Source: Misgurnus anguillicaudatus (taxonomy: Eukaryota; Chordata; Actinopteri; Cypriniformes; Cobitidae). From it: a stretch of DNA of 64,000 bases. Under the pieces are notes generated by a model. The model was not told the origin of the DNA. It saw only the letters and a list, made by a program, of their open reading frames with translations, and did not search any database. The translations under genes were made by a program, and so were the position numbers. The number at the start of each line of letters is the position of its first letter. Positions within the stretch are counted from its first letter, which is position 1. The DNA lies in assembly GCF_027580225.2 (NCBI RefSeq), contig NC_073339.2, positions 42,773,501 to 42,837,500 on the forward strand. Reading direction: 5' to 3'. This document shows, one piece after another, positions 11,588-23,594 of this stretch.

Positions 11588-12289
11588 ACATTCTGAAGTA
11601 ACCCGCCTGCTGTTAACCTAATTTTAATGAATGTTGTATGAATGTTATAGTCTTTTGAATGCTATTTATTTATAAAGTATTTATTGATATGCTTCATTTG
11701 TATTAAGGCAGCTTTAAACATTAAACTTACAAATTAACATAACATCTTGCAACCAGCCATAACACTCTGACAACTATTCTGTATATCTGATAGACTGTGT
11801 GCCCTTAAAAACCTTAAACCTCTAGTTAATAAAAAGTTTCTGGCCAACATAGTTTGTCTTGAACAACTTTTTATTTGGTTAAGTTTAAAGTTATTATTTT
11901 TTTTAGAATGCCTAATATGCATTTGTTTTTTTCTTCTTTTTTTAAAAAAAATGCAGACATTGCCTTATAAGGTAGCTTACTGAGTGAAATGTTTTATTTG
12001 TTTTACATCACTTCCTTACTGAAAGAAAGCCAGCCAAATAAATTAGGTTCACCAGAACTTTTCTTCTTATCTTTTACCGTAATGCTTCGTATGCGCGTAT
12101 CTCAAACAATGCGAGCTGTTGAAATTGGATACTGGCACATTTACTATCGCAATGAATATATATCTCTTGATTTCAGTAATCACAATACCAAAACAAATTC
12201 ACAGGACGAAGACCACATGAAAAAAAACTTTAGTGTTTACCGTAAATTTTGTGAAACCTATGGATGAATCGAAACTGATCGTCGTTTTG

Positions 12290-12301
12290 GAAAATGAAAC
12301 T
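12290..12301 (+). promoter_or_regulatory. ISRE-like motif upstream of Mx
   Basis: GAAAATGAAACT fits the interferon-stimulated response element pattern GAAANNGAAA followed by C/T. It lies 98 bp before the Mx start codon, and further GAAAC words occur at 12253 and 12271. Mx genes are classical type I interferon targets through ISGF3 and IRFs. The transcription start is not visible; no TATA box is obvious. Confidence 0.6.
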
Positions 12302-12398
12302 TAACTCACATCCTCACTGGAATCCAGTTTAACAGCATCAGTCCGACCAGATTACATTTGAGTTGCGAATCGACAGCGATACTTCTTGTTGTTTAAAG

Positions 12399-12672
12399 AT
12401 GGAGAAGAGTTACACACTAAGTCAACATTATGAGGAAAAAATTCGCCCTTGCATCGATATTATTGACAATTTGCGATCTTTGGGAGTGGAGAGGGATCTG
12501 GCGTTGCCTGCCATCGCCGTCATAGGAGATCAAAGCTCGGGGAAAAGCTCTGTTCTGGAGGCATTATCAGGTGTAGCTTTACCCAGGGGCAGCGGTAAGT
12601 CAGCATAATACATGTAGACTACTAGTATCCAAGATGTATACACGAACTTTGCGGCAAAGCTAATTTCCTTAC

Positions 12673-12710
<38 letters not shown>

Positions 12711-15700
12711 ATATTGATTACTATTAGCAAAAACATTAAAACCATGTTATAACTGTAGTAAAACCATGGTTAATTTTGTAAAGCATGTTTTACTGTATCC
12801 TATACCAGTGATGTTGCGGGCTTTGGGGTCCTTATATTGGTCAAAAGCCCCTGTAATCTTTTTGAGGAAACGTTTGAGTTTACAAATTTAACGATATAAT
12901 TTTTTTCTAATGTGTTTTCTTAGTACACAAATTCCTTATGTTTGAGATAGATAGCGCTTATTTTACGCTAGATTTATTCCGTTTAAAGCAGCAGCTTGAA
13001 TGTGTGGAGTTGTTAAACAGAACAGTATCTGTTCCGGCCTGCAGGTGGCACTGTTGACATCACACAGTCATTGAACATCATTTCTCTTCAGGTAAAAATA
13101 AAACAATTATTCCGCCAAATTAACAATTTTAATAACCTAAAATCTTAATACACAGCTCACAATGGCAATGTGTTCGTATGTGAAAATAAAAATAAGTTTA
13201 ATCAATACAATTAAACCCTATGAGAAATCATATATGCAATTATTTAGAGTTATATGCTTTTGGAAATTGTACGAGCATTTTTTCAGGTTGAACTAGTCGA
13301 CCAGAATATAAAGAAATGCAAAATATCAGGATAAAAAAATAAATAGCAATGTAAGCTTGAGCTCAAATTGGCCAAATTTTCTTTTTTTGAGGTTGCTTAC
13401 TTTGCATGAGCACATAGATATATACACTAGATGTCGCCCTGGGGTTCTAAGCATGCGTCAAAAACCGCCGCCATCTTGGAACAGGGATCTTGTCATAGGA
13501 AGTAGCTAGGTAAAGCGGCTATCTCCACCTGTACCTCGAATTCATGGATGATGCCGGACTTTTCTGCTGCGTATGGATGTTAGGCCTACTAGCACTATGC
13601 ATTATAGTTAGAAAAAGTAGATTATCATAATATCAAAACTTAAATTTTTATTCTGGACTCAATGCCAAATACATGTCTGACTGTTATAATAAACTAAAAG
13701 AAAACCAAGAAAACCGCATTAGTTGATGATTTATATTGATTTTATTTCCGTTACACCATTGCCTACAATGGCGCTGATGCGGGGCTCCCCGTTTCAAGAT
13801 GGCGGCTCTATTTGACGGATTCGGTCCAATGAATTGCCGTAGCCAAGGCGACATCTAGTGTACATATCTATTGCTTGGGCACAGCATATGTTGGCCAGCT
13901 GCCGAGACTCGTATTGAGCCCCTCCTTCCGAGAATCGTCAGAAGAAACTCCAAAAAGCACATTTTAATGACATGATTTTCTTGTTGGTTTGCTTTTTGAT
14001 TTTGCTTGCAGATAATAATACGTATCTTGTTTGAAACGGTTGTATGTTAAATGGCATGTTTTCTGCCAACCATCCATTGAGTCTCTTTTGTGATTGGCAC
14101 AGGCATTGTCACAAGATGCCCACTTGAGCTCAAGATGATACGATCTAAGAATGAAGAATGGCAAGGAAAAATCAGCTACCAAGGCTATGAAGGAGATATT
14201 GATGACCCAGCACTTGTAGAGAAAGAGATTCGTAAAGGTGGAAGTTTCCTCTTATTTCTTAGTATCTCTAAAGTTGTCTTTAAAAAGTGCGAAGGATTGA
14301 CAGATTTTTGTAATTGTTTGTAGCCCAGGATGAGATAGCTGGATCAGGGCTTGGTATAAGTGATGATCTCATCAGTCTGCAGATCAAATCTCCCAATGTT
14401 CCTGATCTCACACTCATTGACCTGCCTGGGATCGCACGCGTGGCAGTCAAGGGTCAACCTGAAAACATTGGAGAGCAGGTAAATTTAACCAAGGCTTGTT
14501 TCATCCATTGTATAATATTTTTCATGCTGTTCTATCACAAGTTGTTTTTCTCAGTTATGGCTCATTAAAGCAGCACAGCATGATATGTAAAACATTAATC
14601 CTATGCATTTCTTATAGATCAAAAGATTGATCAGGAAGTTTGTTACAAAGCAAGAAACAATCAACTTAGTTGTGGTGCCATGTAATGTCGACATCGCGAC
14701 CACAGAAGCGTTACAGATAGCTCAGAATGAAGATCCTGCAGGCGAGAGGACTTTAGGTGCGTAATGCATTTTATGCAATTGTAGAACCAGAGCTTATCAT
14801 GTTTATTCTGTATAGTTTGCCAAACTGTATGCATTTTAACAAAGCCAGACCTGGTAGATAATCCTGCTGCCATGTATACTCTGATTGCATTGTATATAGG
14901 CATCTTAACAAAGCCAGACTTGGTGGATAAAGGCACTGAAGAGACCGTGATCGACATTGTGCACAATGAGGTCATTCATCTCACTAAAGGCTACATGATC
15001 GTCAGGTGCCGAGGTCAGAAAGAGATTTTGGACGAGGTCACGCTCGGTGAAGCCACAGAAACAGAGAAGGCCTTCTTTAAAGACCATCCCCATTTCAGGT
15101 GAATAAAACAACATTTTCCACTCTGCAGGACAGTGACACGAAAACATCTGCACTTGGAAAGTATTAAATAGATCTCAAATCGGCAACCTTCAGGTTACAA
15201 GCCCGACTCTAACCATTAGAGAGTCATTGAACATGTAAATATACTGTTTTTGTTGCATTTTCACGGCTAAAACTAGATGTCCTTCCTTACGTAGTCAATC
15301 TAGTTTGGGCCGCCAATGTAGTAAAAAAAAACATAAATACATTACCTTTAGTCACAGAGACAGCAGACGAGTCCAGGCCAAATCCGCACCGGAGCTTCCG
15401 ACCTCGGCACTGATCCGGTGTGAACCCGGCCCAAAGTCCACGATCCCATATAATTTAATCATAATCAATGCACCAATTTTTGCATGGGGTTAATTTTCTA
15501 TAGCACTATTTGTATTGTATAGTGATGGCACATGATTTAAACTCATGATCATGTGGCAGATGCAACTGGTCTTTACTTTGCAAAACTGTAATACATTTGC
15601 AACATTTTGTCCAATTTTAACAATAATTTACGGTTTCTTAATGTATGTGGGGTTTGTTACAGCATTCTGTATAATGAAGGTGTTGCAACTATTCCCAAGC

Positions 15701-18700
15701 TGGCTGAGAAACTAACAATTGAGTTAGTTCATCACATTGAGGTAAAATATTAATAAAAGACTGACAGTATTTTTTTGTCTCATTATAAACATAGCTTATT
15801 CTCCTATGTAATTCATTCCATATCAGAACATGTATTTTTTACAGTTGATTTCTATGATTTCTTTACACCTTATTTTCTTATGTCTCTACTGTTGTTCCTG
15901 AGTGTATTTATTTTTGTCAAGCTGCTTTGCAACAATGCAAAAACTACTGAATAAATTTGAATTTATGTAGAAATCCATGCCTCGGTTAGAGGAGCAAATC
16001 GAGGCAAAGCTAGCCGAGACACAGAAGGAACTGGAGGCGTACGGTACTGGACCACCATCAGAACCTGCGGAAAGATTTCGCTTTCTTATTGATGTATGTT
16101 TTATCACAGTGTATCAATGTCTAAATATTAAAGAGATATTTAAACATAAAAAAACTGATATTTTTCACATCTCATCCCTAAATTCAGAAAGTTACAGCTT
16201 TTATTCAAGATACGTTTAACTTGGCAACTGGGGAGGAGGTTAAATGTAATTCAGAGCTCATCATTTTTCAAGAGCTTCGGGATGAATTTGCACGATGGAA
16301 GTTGCTCTTGGATCGTTCAGGAGATAACTGTGAGTAAATATAAGTAATAAAAAAAAAATGATAAACATGTCTTGCTGGGCTATGACAGTCTGGTAAAGGA
16401 AAGATAAAAATGTAAATATAATATAAACATTCTGTTATCAAAAGAATGCTGTTACCAAAATTATACAGTTTACCCCATATGTATATTTGAATTGTATTGT
16501 ATATATTGAATTTATTTATCTGCAAATATTCAAAATTTCTCTGCAGTCAACAGGAAGATTGAGAGAGAGGTTGATAACTTTGAAGCCAAGTATCGAGGGA
16601 GAGAGCTTCCGGGTTTCATCAATTACAAGACTTTTGAGAAGCTGGTCAGAGAACAGATCAAGACATTAGAGGAACCTGCATTAAAAACACTCAAGACCAT
16701 CTCAGGTCTGTGAATTTTAATTTGCTTAGCAAACTATCACTTTAAAGAAATTAACATCAGGTTTTCCGGGTACGTAAGAAGTTACTGGAAAATCATTAAG
16801 CTTATAGCTGAACAAAAGAAACATTACAAACAAAATTTTAACTTTGTATTTGTTTACATAGATGTGGTTAGAAAGAAATTCGTCCAAATGGCCAATTGCA
16901 GCTTCATCGGATACCCCAATCTTCTTAAAATCGCAAAGGTGGGTTTTGATGTTATGGCCAAAGATAATGGAAACACACAAATCCAAAGTGTTCCTATTGT
17001 TATTTTAATTTCATATTTACTTTCAAGTCGATTTTTTTTAAGGGTTACAAAAGTAAGTAACATTTACTAATGACTTTAATAAAGTTATCATTAAAGGGTG
17101 AATGGCCCTTTAGTCAGTGTCCACACCACCAGACAGTAACTAGGCTACTTTATAGTAAATATAGTGAGCCGCAAATATATTCACGCAAATCATTTACCTT
17201 TAATGGTATTTACTAATGTTGTAGATTTCTATCAATAAAAACAATGCAATTATTTACATGTCATTGAATATGTGAATATGTCGTTCTTGTTGCATTTACA
17301 CGGCTAAAACTAGATTTCGTCAATGTAGTAAAAAAAACATTACGTATAGTCACAAAGACAGCAGACGACTCCATGCCAAATCTGCACCGGAGCTGCTGAC
17401 CTTGGCGCAGATCTGGTGTGAATCTGGCCCAAAGTCGTCTGCTGTCACTGCAACAATGCTGGATATATACCCGAGGTCATTTTAAGTTACACTTCAAGCA
17501 AGCCTGATATAGTTTTTAATTCTCTCAACTCATTCATAACATTCACCACTCATTTCAAAGACAAAACCAGTTTTCAGATTCGTTTAATCATCTTGGAAAA
17601 AAGGATTTGTTTTATCATACAGAACAATACAATATGTTTTGATTACACACCTACAGACAACTATTTATTTTACAGTTAGTATTGCTCATATACATGAAAA
17701 CTTGATACAACAGTCAGGTTTATTTTTTGCAGTTGATACTGCTAATCTACATGTATCGTGTAATAAAACCTTTCATCCTATATATATATAGTTGAAAATA
17801 TAAGTGTTAGGGCTGGGCAAAAAAAAAAAAGATTTTTTGATTAATCGTTTTTTTATGTGGTCGATTCAAAATCGATTCTCAAAGAGCAGAATCGATTTTT
17901 TCGTTCATATTTATTTGTGAAAACATTGAACGTAACATTAACGTTAAAGTTTAGATTTCGCAAGCAAGACGACAATGATAGTGTTGTGGTCTTTAATTTC
18001 TTTTTATTAATTACCCACTGCTGGTCACAGTTTTTTTATTAATATAGTATTTGTATTAAAGCTATATTCATTGAGTTGAACCGAGAATCAAGAATAAAAA
18101 CCGACCCGAGAACTGGAATCGAAATCGAATTGACGTCATAGCTTGTCAATCAAAATCGAATCGACCTGGAACATCTGAATCAATACCCAGCCCTAATAAG
18201 TGTTTAACAACAAATCTTTTGTGTTCAAAGACTAAGATTGAAGCCATCAAGCAGGAGAAAGAATCTCTGGCCGAGTCCATGTTGAGGACTCAATTCAAGA
18301 TGGAGCTTATTGTTTACAGTCAAGATGGCACATACAGTCAAAGCCTTCAGCATACAAAGAAGAAAGTAGAGGAGGAGGAGGAGGAAGAGGAAATTGCACA
18401 ACGTAACACTAAATTGAAATCTAACCCTATCGCTACACCTACATTTTTTGGAAACGCATTAGTTACTACTGACAGTCATGCCACCTTGCGCGAGATGAAA
18501 CTGCACATTCAGTCCTACTACTCGGTAAGTGTGCTCGCTTGAGCTTTCTGTCCAATCTTCTGTAGCTGTGAACTGGATGTCTGTGAAGCTGTGTTATCTT
18601 ATCTCACCAGATTGCAAGCAAGCGTCTAGCTGACCAGATCCCAATGGTGATCCGCTACCTGCTTCTCCAAGAGGCTGCGGTGGAGCTGCAGAGAAACATG

Positions 18701-18838
18701 TTGCAATTCCTGCAACAGAAGGATGCTGTTGATGATCTGCTTAAGGAGGACTACGATGTCGGCCAGAAGCGGGAAAATTTACTTAGTCGCCAAAGACGTT
18801 TATTAAAGGCGCGACACCTGCTGATTACCTTCGGTTAA
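12399..18838 (+). CDS. mx: Interferon-induced dynamin-like GTPase Mx, complete
   Basis: Twelve exons join in frame: 12399-12594, 14103-14237, 14324-14478, 14618-14756, 14900-15098, 15663-15741, 15971-16093, 16188-16329, 16547-16705, 16862-16938, 18231-18524 and 18611-18838, giving 641 residues; all introns are GT-AG. Visible motifs are the P-loop GDQSSGKSS (residues 43-51), the dynamin signature LPRGSGIVTR across exons 1-2, DLPG (143-146) and TKPD (212-215). Middle/stalk helices follow, then a long acidic L4 loop (about 511-554) and C-terminal GED-like helices. Mx proteins self-assemble and block viral nucleoprotein complexes; that role is family knowledge. The start is the first Met of the conserved [18 protein letters not shown] beginning, although the frame is open for 12 codons before it. 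Orthology to a particular zebrafish mx gene is not settled. Confidence 0.95.
12677..12706. repeat. (AT)n microsatellite in Mx intron 1
   Basis: About 15 uninterrupted AT units, 83 bp after exon 1. Confidence 0.9.
13415..13870. mobile_element. MITE in Mx intron 1 (24-bp inverted ends)
   Basis: The left end TAGATATATACACTAGATGT and the right end ACATCTAGTGTACATATCTA are inverted repeats with one mismatch, followed inward by GCC/GGC. Words such as GCCGCCATCTTG and CAAGATGGCGGC also mirror each other further in. No coding capacity. Confidence 0.7.
14798..14861 (+). pseudogene. Duplicated start of Mx exon 5 inside intron 4
   Basis: GCATTTTAACAAAGCCAGAC at 14831-14850 repeats the first 20 bases of exon 5 (14900 onwards) with one change and continues to match up to about 14861, where DLVD becomes divergent. 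Upstream sequence also matches intron sequence before exon 5 at an offset near 70 bp, so about 65 bp spanning the splice acceptor was tandemly duplicated. The copy has TAT where the acceptor AG should be, so it is presumably not spliced in. Confidence 0.7.
15175..15235 (-). mobile_element. tRNA-derived SINE head fragment
   Basis: On the minus strand the segment reads CTAATGGTTAGAGTCGGGCT then TGTAACCTGAAGGTTGC, resembling the tRNA-like A-box and D-arm region of the SINE at 39.66 kb. It is a fragment in Mx intron 5; no tail is seen. Confidence 0.55.
15240..15480. repeat. Intronic repeat shared between Mx introns 5 and 10
   Basis: Blocks including CACGGCTAAAACTAGAT, AATGTAGTAAAAAAAA, GACAGCAGACGA and GCACCGGAGCT occur in the same order here and at 17265-17450. 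The second copy ends with CAGACGACTT-type words facing AAGTCGTCTGCTGTC, suggesting a decayed inverted-repeat element. Confidence 0.55.
17265..17450. repeat. Second copy of the Mx intronic repeat
   Basis: It follows the order of the 15240-15480 copy. GACAGCAGACGACT near its centre faces AGTCGTCTGCTGTC near its right end. Confidence 0.55.
17808..18195. mobile_element. hAT MITE with perfect 8-bp target duplication in Mx intron 10
   Basis: The ends are TAGGGCTGGGCA and ACCCAGCCCTA. ATAAGTGT is duplicated exactly at 17800-17807 and 18196-18203, diagnostic of hAT-type insertion. The interior is rich in ATCGATT words. The right duplication ends only 27 bp before exon 11, so the insert replaced the sequence just upstream of that exon's polypyrimidine tract. 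Confidence 0.85.
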
Positions 18839-19044
18839 TGTATATTGCAATATTTTAATGCGCACAATCATATAATAGTGCTGGAGAAAAATGTCACAGC
18901 ATGGGTAAACAGTTGCTTTATTTCATAGACATTAAATCGTAAAAATTCTATTGTTGTTTTAAAAACATTTACATTGCAATACTTTTTTTTATTTTCCGGA
19001 ATGCACTTTGACACATTTATTTTGTACGAATGCTGCATTAAATA

Positions 19045-19050
19045 ATAAAC
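19045..19050 (+). terminator. Polyadenylation signal for Mx
   Basis: AATAAA lies about 210 bp after the Mx stop codon. It is the first canonical hexamer downstream and lies before the oppositely oriented pcnp signal at 19445-19450. Confidence 0.6.
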
Positions 19051-19230
19051 TTTCTCCAAATTTACATCTTTTCATAAAAATTATTGGTAGGCCTTTTTTG
19101 GGATCTGGTAGAAGGAACTGCCTTAAAAGTCTTTTTAGCATTTTATACAATATTTATGCATTTACTATTTTGCTATAATGGCTAAGGTGCGCTGGCAAAA
19201 TCTTCTCTTTTGGGCAGTGAGGATTTTAAA

Positions 19231-19380
19231 GCTCACATAACACATGCCGTTTCTGCTTATCTCAAGATATTACCTATACTATTACAGTCTTCATATATAA
19301 AAAGACCTTTATCAAATTTATAAGAAAGAATCTGTACAGTTGATCTTTCCGAAAAAGGCAGAGCTCATGGAGGCGTACCC
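19231..19380. mobile_element. Fragment of the AGCTCACGTAACACA element
   Basis: TTTTAAAGCTCACATAACAC followed by GCCGTTTCTGCTTATCTC matches the left end of the element at the upstream Mx stop codon. It lies in the gap between the Mx and pcnp polyadenylation signals and appears truncated. Confidence 0.55.
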
Positions 19381-19444
19381 CCAACCTAACAAATGTCACA
19401 CTGAAAACAGAAAACTCAGATTCAAAATGATACCACAGCTTTCA

Positions 19445-19450
19445 TTTATT
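19445..19450 (-). terminator. Polyadenylation signal for pcnp
   Basis: TTTATT on the plus strand is AATAAA on the minus strand, about 350 bp beyond the pcnp stop codon. Position and orientation fit; other hexamers cannot be excluded. Confidence 0.5.
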
Positions 19451-19799
19451 ATTGACTTAATAACCTACATTGTATTTTTGTCACAACTGCACCACATTTC
19501 TTCTTTAAAGACAAACTAAACTATAGCTAAATGATTGAAGGGTGTCAGTGTGGTACATTTGGTTGAATCTGCATTGAACAGTAATATAGATGATGCTAAT
19601 TTTTCTTTTTTTCTAGATTTCACCTTACACAGAAAGGCATTATTTTTTTAACCACAGTCTTTAAAACAGTGGCTAGAATAAAAAGCTGCTGTATAGCATA
19701 AACATTCATTACATATATACATTTGTACAGAGTTCATCAAACAAAGAGACAAAAAGACACAAATCTCTGCCAAACGGAAAGCTACTGTAACCAGCACTT

Positions 19800-22700
19800 C
19801 TACTGATCTGTGTGGGATTTAAGTTTCCTCTCCCAAAGTTTTTGATGGTCGGAGAATCCCTGTTTTCCTTTGTTGAAGGAATTGGGTCCAGCTGATGTTG
19901 GCGTCTCCCTGAAAAACAAGACTTGTCAAGACACGTTCTCTTTTATACATACCAATGCTATACACACCAGTCAGCACAGATGATTATAATTATCAATGTG
20001 AGCCAAAAACAGGCGTGAAACCTTAAAGTCCCGCTGGGGTAAAAAGTTTTTGTTGTTTATATGTCTATGTGATGTTTTTTTTAATATGCTTTAAGACATG
20101 GTCAAATTCAGCATTTAAAGGCAGGGTGCATGAAAACAATCTGGAAAAGGGAGTCGCAACAAAACACTTGTAGCCAATCAGCAGTAAGGTCTATTAACTG
20201 ACATCATTGCCTGGGTTGCGTATGTGTGGGGCGCGTCTTAAAACAAGGTCCAGATTCCGTTGGGGTAGGGGCGTGTTTGTTTAGGTAATTTCAAATGTCA
20301 TCATTGGCTTTCAGAGATCATTAGCACTATTGCTAAGTATTTTCTCCATAAAACTGGAGTTTTCCAAAGATGGTCTCATTCCTGCTGCTTAAAATCCCTT
20401 GGTTTCATGTGTCACAAACATAATTCATATCTATGGTCTGAGCTGTGCGACTGAGAGGAGGCAATGACTAATTTGCATATTCATAGATCCACATGTACTA
20501 CTAAATGTGGCAAGGGTGTAGAGGTACATTCAAGCTGTTTTGAAGCATAAAGAAATACCCGCCACAGGAAAACGTTTAAAAATGATACTATGATGCTTAA
20601 AGATGAGTTTGAATGATAAAATTATCGACAACAGAGGGACTTTAACATTTCTGCTGATGTACTGTAATACACTCTTTCAAAAAACTCAATTCATATCTAA
20701 CCTTCCAATATTTTTCATCCTCATCTTTGCCTCAGGTGGCATTTCCTCAGGCTCGCTCTGAAAAAATTAAAAAGGATTTTAAGGATTACAAACCCTTAAC
20801 ATTTTTTCATCTATAACAGACTACATCAATATTATTTCAGTCATCAAAGTATATCACATACATCATCATCTTCATTGAAAACAGACGCGAGTCCTGGTTT
20901 CTTGGCAGGTAAGGCAGGAGTGGGTTCTTTAGGTTTCTAAAAATAAAAGAAAGAAAAATTGCCCACATCAATAACTCTCAAGCGAGCACTATGTTTACAA
21001 ATAAAATAATATTATCTTGCAAAGAAATATTGTATACATACACTTGCTCCCAGCTTGATGGAGATAGTGGCAGGCTTCTTGGGAGGTTGGGCCATCATAC
21101 TAAACCCAGCTTTTAACATTTTAGAGGAGGCTGGCTTGCTTTTAGCCTCATCTTCTGGTTCGACATCTGCAGCGGAGCGCTTTTTCGGCATATCCCATCG
21201 TGCCTTGCTGGAAGAGACAGTCTTAGTTTTCACACTCCTTTCCTTCTCTTCTGGTCCTGCTGGAGGCGAGACAACTTACCAAGGTGAGCGACTGTTGCTT
21301 TGGAGACCAAAGGTGAGCTACAGTTACCTGAAAGACGAGGGATTCCAGGAGGACCTGCTCAGAGAGCCGAAGTTGAGTCTACAATCTGAATTGTAAGCTG
21401 GATTACAAATGACAGTGTGTAAGCGCCTCTACTTCAATTCCCAGTTTAATTGCTCTCCCTTAATTGAGTTGAATTTGACTTTGAATGATTGTCTATATAA
21501 AGGGTCATTTATGTTTTTACCCCAAAAAAACAGGGAACTTTTTTATTTGTTTTGGCTGTTCGTTTTTAGGGTCTTGAAAACGCAAAGTGCAAGTTTTTGA
21601 AAATGACTGTGTTATGGTTATGCTACTTAAGATACTGAGTTTGACAAGGGTTCTCCAAACAAAGTGTACAACATTTTGCCGTTTTATTGTCCAGGGTCAC
21701 TTAAACCTAAATAATTGTTCGCAACCCCCCACCCCAAAAATATTATATTCAATGCTTTGTAGAAGAATGCGAATGTGAGCAGGTGTGAAGCATTTCTTGC
21801 CACAGTAACATCGCTATCTGGCAAGCATAATAGTGTTTTTAATGTTTTTCGTGGATCCATATAAACACAGATCATTTCTACAACTAACTCGACAAAGACA
21901 CAAAAGTAAGAGAATGGTAATACATTTGTAAGTTGAATTATTGCCTTACTCGTGTACCATGCCACTTACACAGCACATGTCCAAAACATGGTCGTAGCCT
22001 ACAATAGCACTTTTGTAGATTTATTAGTGTATGTAGTTATGCGGTACTACAAACATACCATGGTAAGTTTAAAAAACAAGGCAATGTTTCTTTTTTGCAT
22101 GAGATTATGGGTTGTTATAATGTAGGTCAATAACGCAACGCTGACTTTTGTGTACAACAAAAAGTTATTAAAACAAATTATAGAAGCGTAAGAATCCCTT
22201 AAGAAAATTAACATCATTTTACTACAAATAAAAAAATGGTTACTACAGTTAAGCTTAAACAGTGGCTATGACAAATTAACCATGGTCTTGCTACAGTAAC
22301 CATAGTTTATTTATGTTTTTTAACAGTAAAACATGCCAAAATCATGGTTACTGTTACACTTTTTTACAATAAAACCATTGCTAATTTTCCAAAGGGATAT
22401 TATGTTACTGTGCACAAATACAGCTGGATGCATTAGATCCTAAATAAAAAAAAAGAGTATTATTGGTGGTACCATGGTAAAATTATAGAATAATGCAATA
22501 CTTGGTTAATAACTATGGTTACTACCATAATCGAGTACCATAGTATAGAGAGTAAATGCCCAAGGTACTTCAAAGAAAGAAGAGCTTAGTAAATCTCCTA
22601 AAAAACATGGTAACTAGTACAAAGGCACTTATTGTTAGCGTATGAATTTGGACGTATTTGGGTTAACAGTGTTAAGATGGGTTAAATGTACCACGAAAAC

Positions 22701-23010
22701 ACGTAACAACCTAATAGTTTAACCTATTAATTTGAATTAAATATTAGTGTTACATATTACGAATGCAAGCAAGGTTTGAAATCGATCACTCAGCTAATGT
22801 GGCTAACGTTAGCTCGCTAAGTTAGCCTGAAACTCTAAACAAAAACTACAGCTCTGCAACCGTCTACCATAATTCATCCGCGTACTCGCAACTAACAAAT
22901 GCATTTTAACAACTATTATCGAAAACCAAAAGCTGTAAAATAGAAACTGTTTGAACAATTTCACCTCCTTCTTTAGAAGGGTCTTCGCTGCGACACTTCA
23001 TGTTAGCCAT
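19800..23010 (-). CDS. pcnp: PEST proteolytic signal-containing nuclear protein (PCNP)
   Basis: Five minus-strand exons join in frame: 23010-22965, 21259-21042, 20936-20862, 20757-20702 and 19908-19800, giving 167 residues against 178 in human. The recognisable parts are VKTKTVSSS, an acidic and lysine-rich PEST-like middle, [30 protein letters not shown] and the C-terminal [14 protein letters not shown]. The protein is nuclear, without enzymatic motifs, and in mammals is ubiquitinated by NIRF/UHRF2; that is family knowledge. The acceptor of exon 2 could also be three bases further in (start at 21256), removing one Ala. The start is the first ATG of a short exon that ends in phase 1, matching exon 2. 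Convergent with Mx. Intron 4 contains a partial TTAA MITE near 20.1 kb. Confidence 0.93.
20115..20320. mobile_element. Decayed TTAA MITE in pcnp intron 4
   Basis: TTAAAGGCAGGGTGCATGAA starts a segment matching the element at 60674-60910 (TAGCCAATCAGCAGTAAGG, GGGTTGCGTATGTGTGGGGC, GGGGTAGGGGCGTGTTTGTT). The right inverted end is not intact. Confidence 0.55.
22030..22620. repeat. ATGGTTACT-rich diverged repeat in pcnp intron 1
   Basis: Words such as ACCATGGT, GTAACCATAG, ATGGTTACTG and their complements recur at irregular spacing on both strands. Shorter runs of the same words appear at 12740-12780 in Mx intron 1. The element ends are not defined. Confidence 0.35.
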
Positions 23011-23125
23011 CACGTCTGTGTTAAACATGGACGGATACCGGATAGGACCAAAAAGCTCCGCATTTCGTGCCAGAGACAAAAGATGTATTCGACTTCGTTC
23101 GGCGCCGTAAGAACTGTCAGGAGGG

Positions 23126-23197
23126 TGACGTCAAGACAGCGCGAGATCGATTCGTAGAAGTCTCATTTTTAATAGCTCTCGCGGTACTGTGACGTCA
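23126..23197. promoter_or_regulatory. Two consensus CRE sites upstream of pcnp
   Basis: The palindrome TGACGTCA occurs at 23126-23133 and again at 23190-23197, 116 and 180 bp upstream of the pcnp start codon. CREB/ATF family proteins bind this octamer. The surroundings contain CG-rich words (GCGCGAGATC, TCTCGCGG) and no TATA box, typical of a broadly expressed promoter. Confidence 0.55.
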
Positions 23198-23594
23198 ACT
23201 CCCGCATTGGCCGACAAGATTGCCCATCAACACATCGAACTGAACTGTTCTCTATGGCTCTGCGGGGAACCAGACCTTTTTTTGAATAAAAAAGTTAAAT
23301 AGTGTTTATATTTATACTTATACATTATTGTTTATATTAACAATAATGTTTATATTTCTCAGACAGTTTAAATGATACATGGTTTGAGTGAGGATTTACT
23401 TATTTCTTCAAAAAAACAACAATTTTTTTATAAGAAGTTGTAAAGAAACCTCGTGTTAAGCATACGAATCCGTGTAGAAATGTAAAAGTTACTGTGCCTT
23501 TAGCTAATTAAAATAATTCAGCGTTTATAGGGCCGTCTTGACCTTCCAAATATGGCGGCACTGTTGAACCATTGCATGACCCAAAGCGCTCAAT

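Noticed and set aside
15663..16093. Frameshift or missing exon in Mx between the GTPase and stalk
   Set aside because: Exons 6 and 7 join in phase 0 and restore the continuous protein; no break is needed.
21055..21396. 113-codon plus-strand open frame
   Set aside because: It is antisense to pcnp exon 2, whose minus-strand frame encodes the conserved protein.
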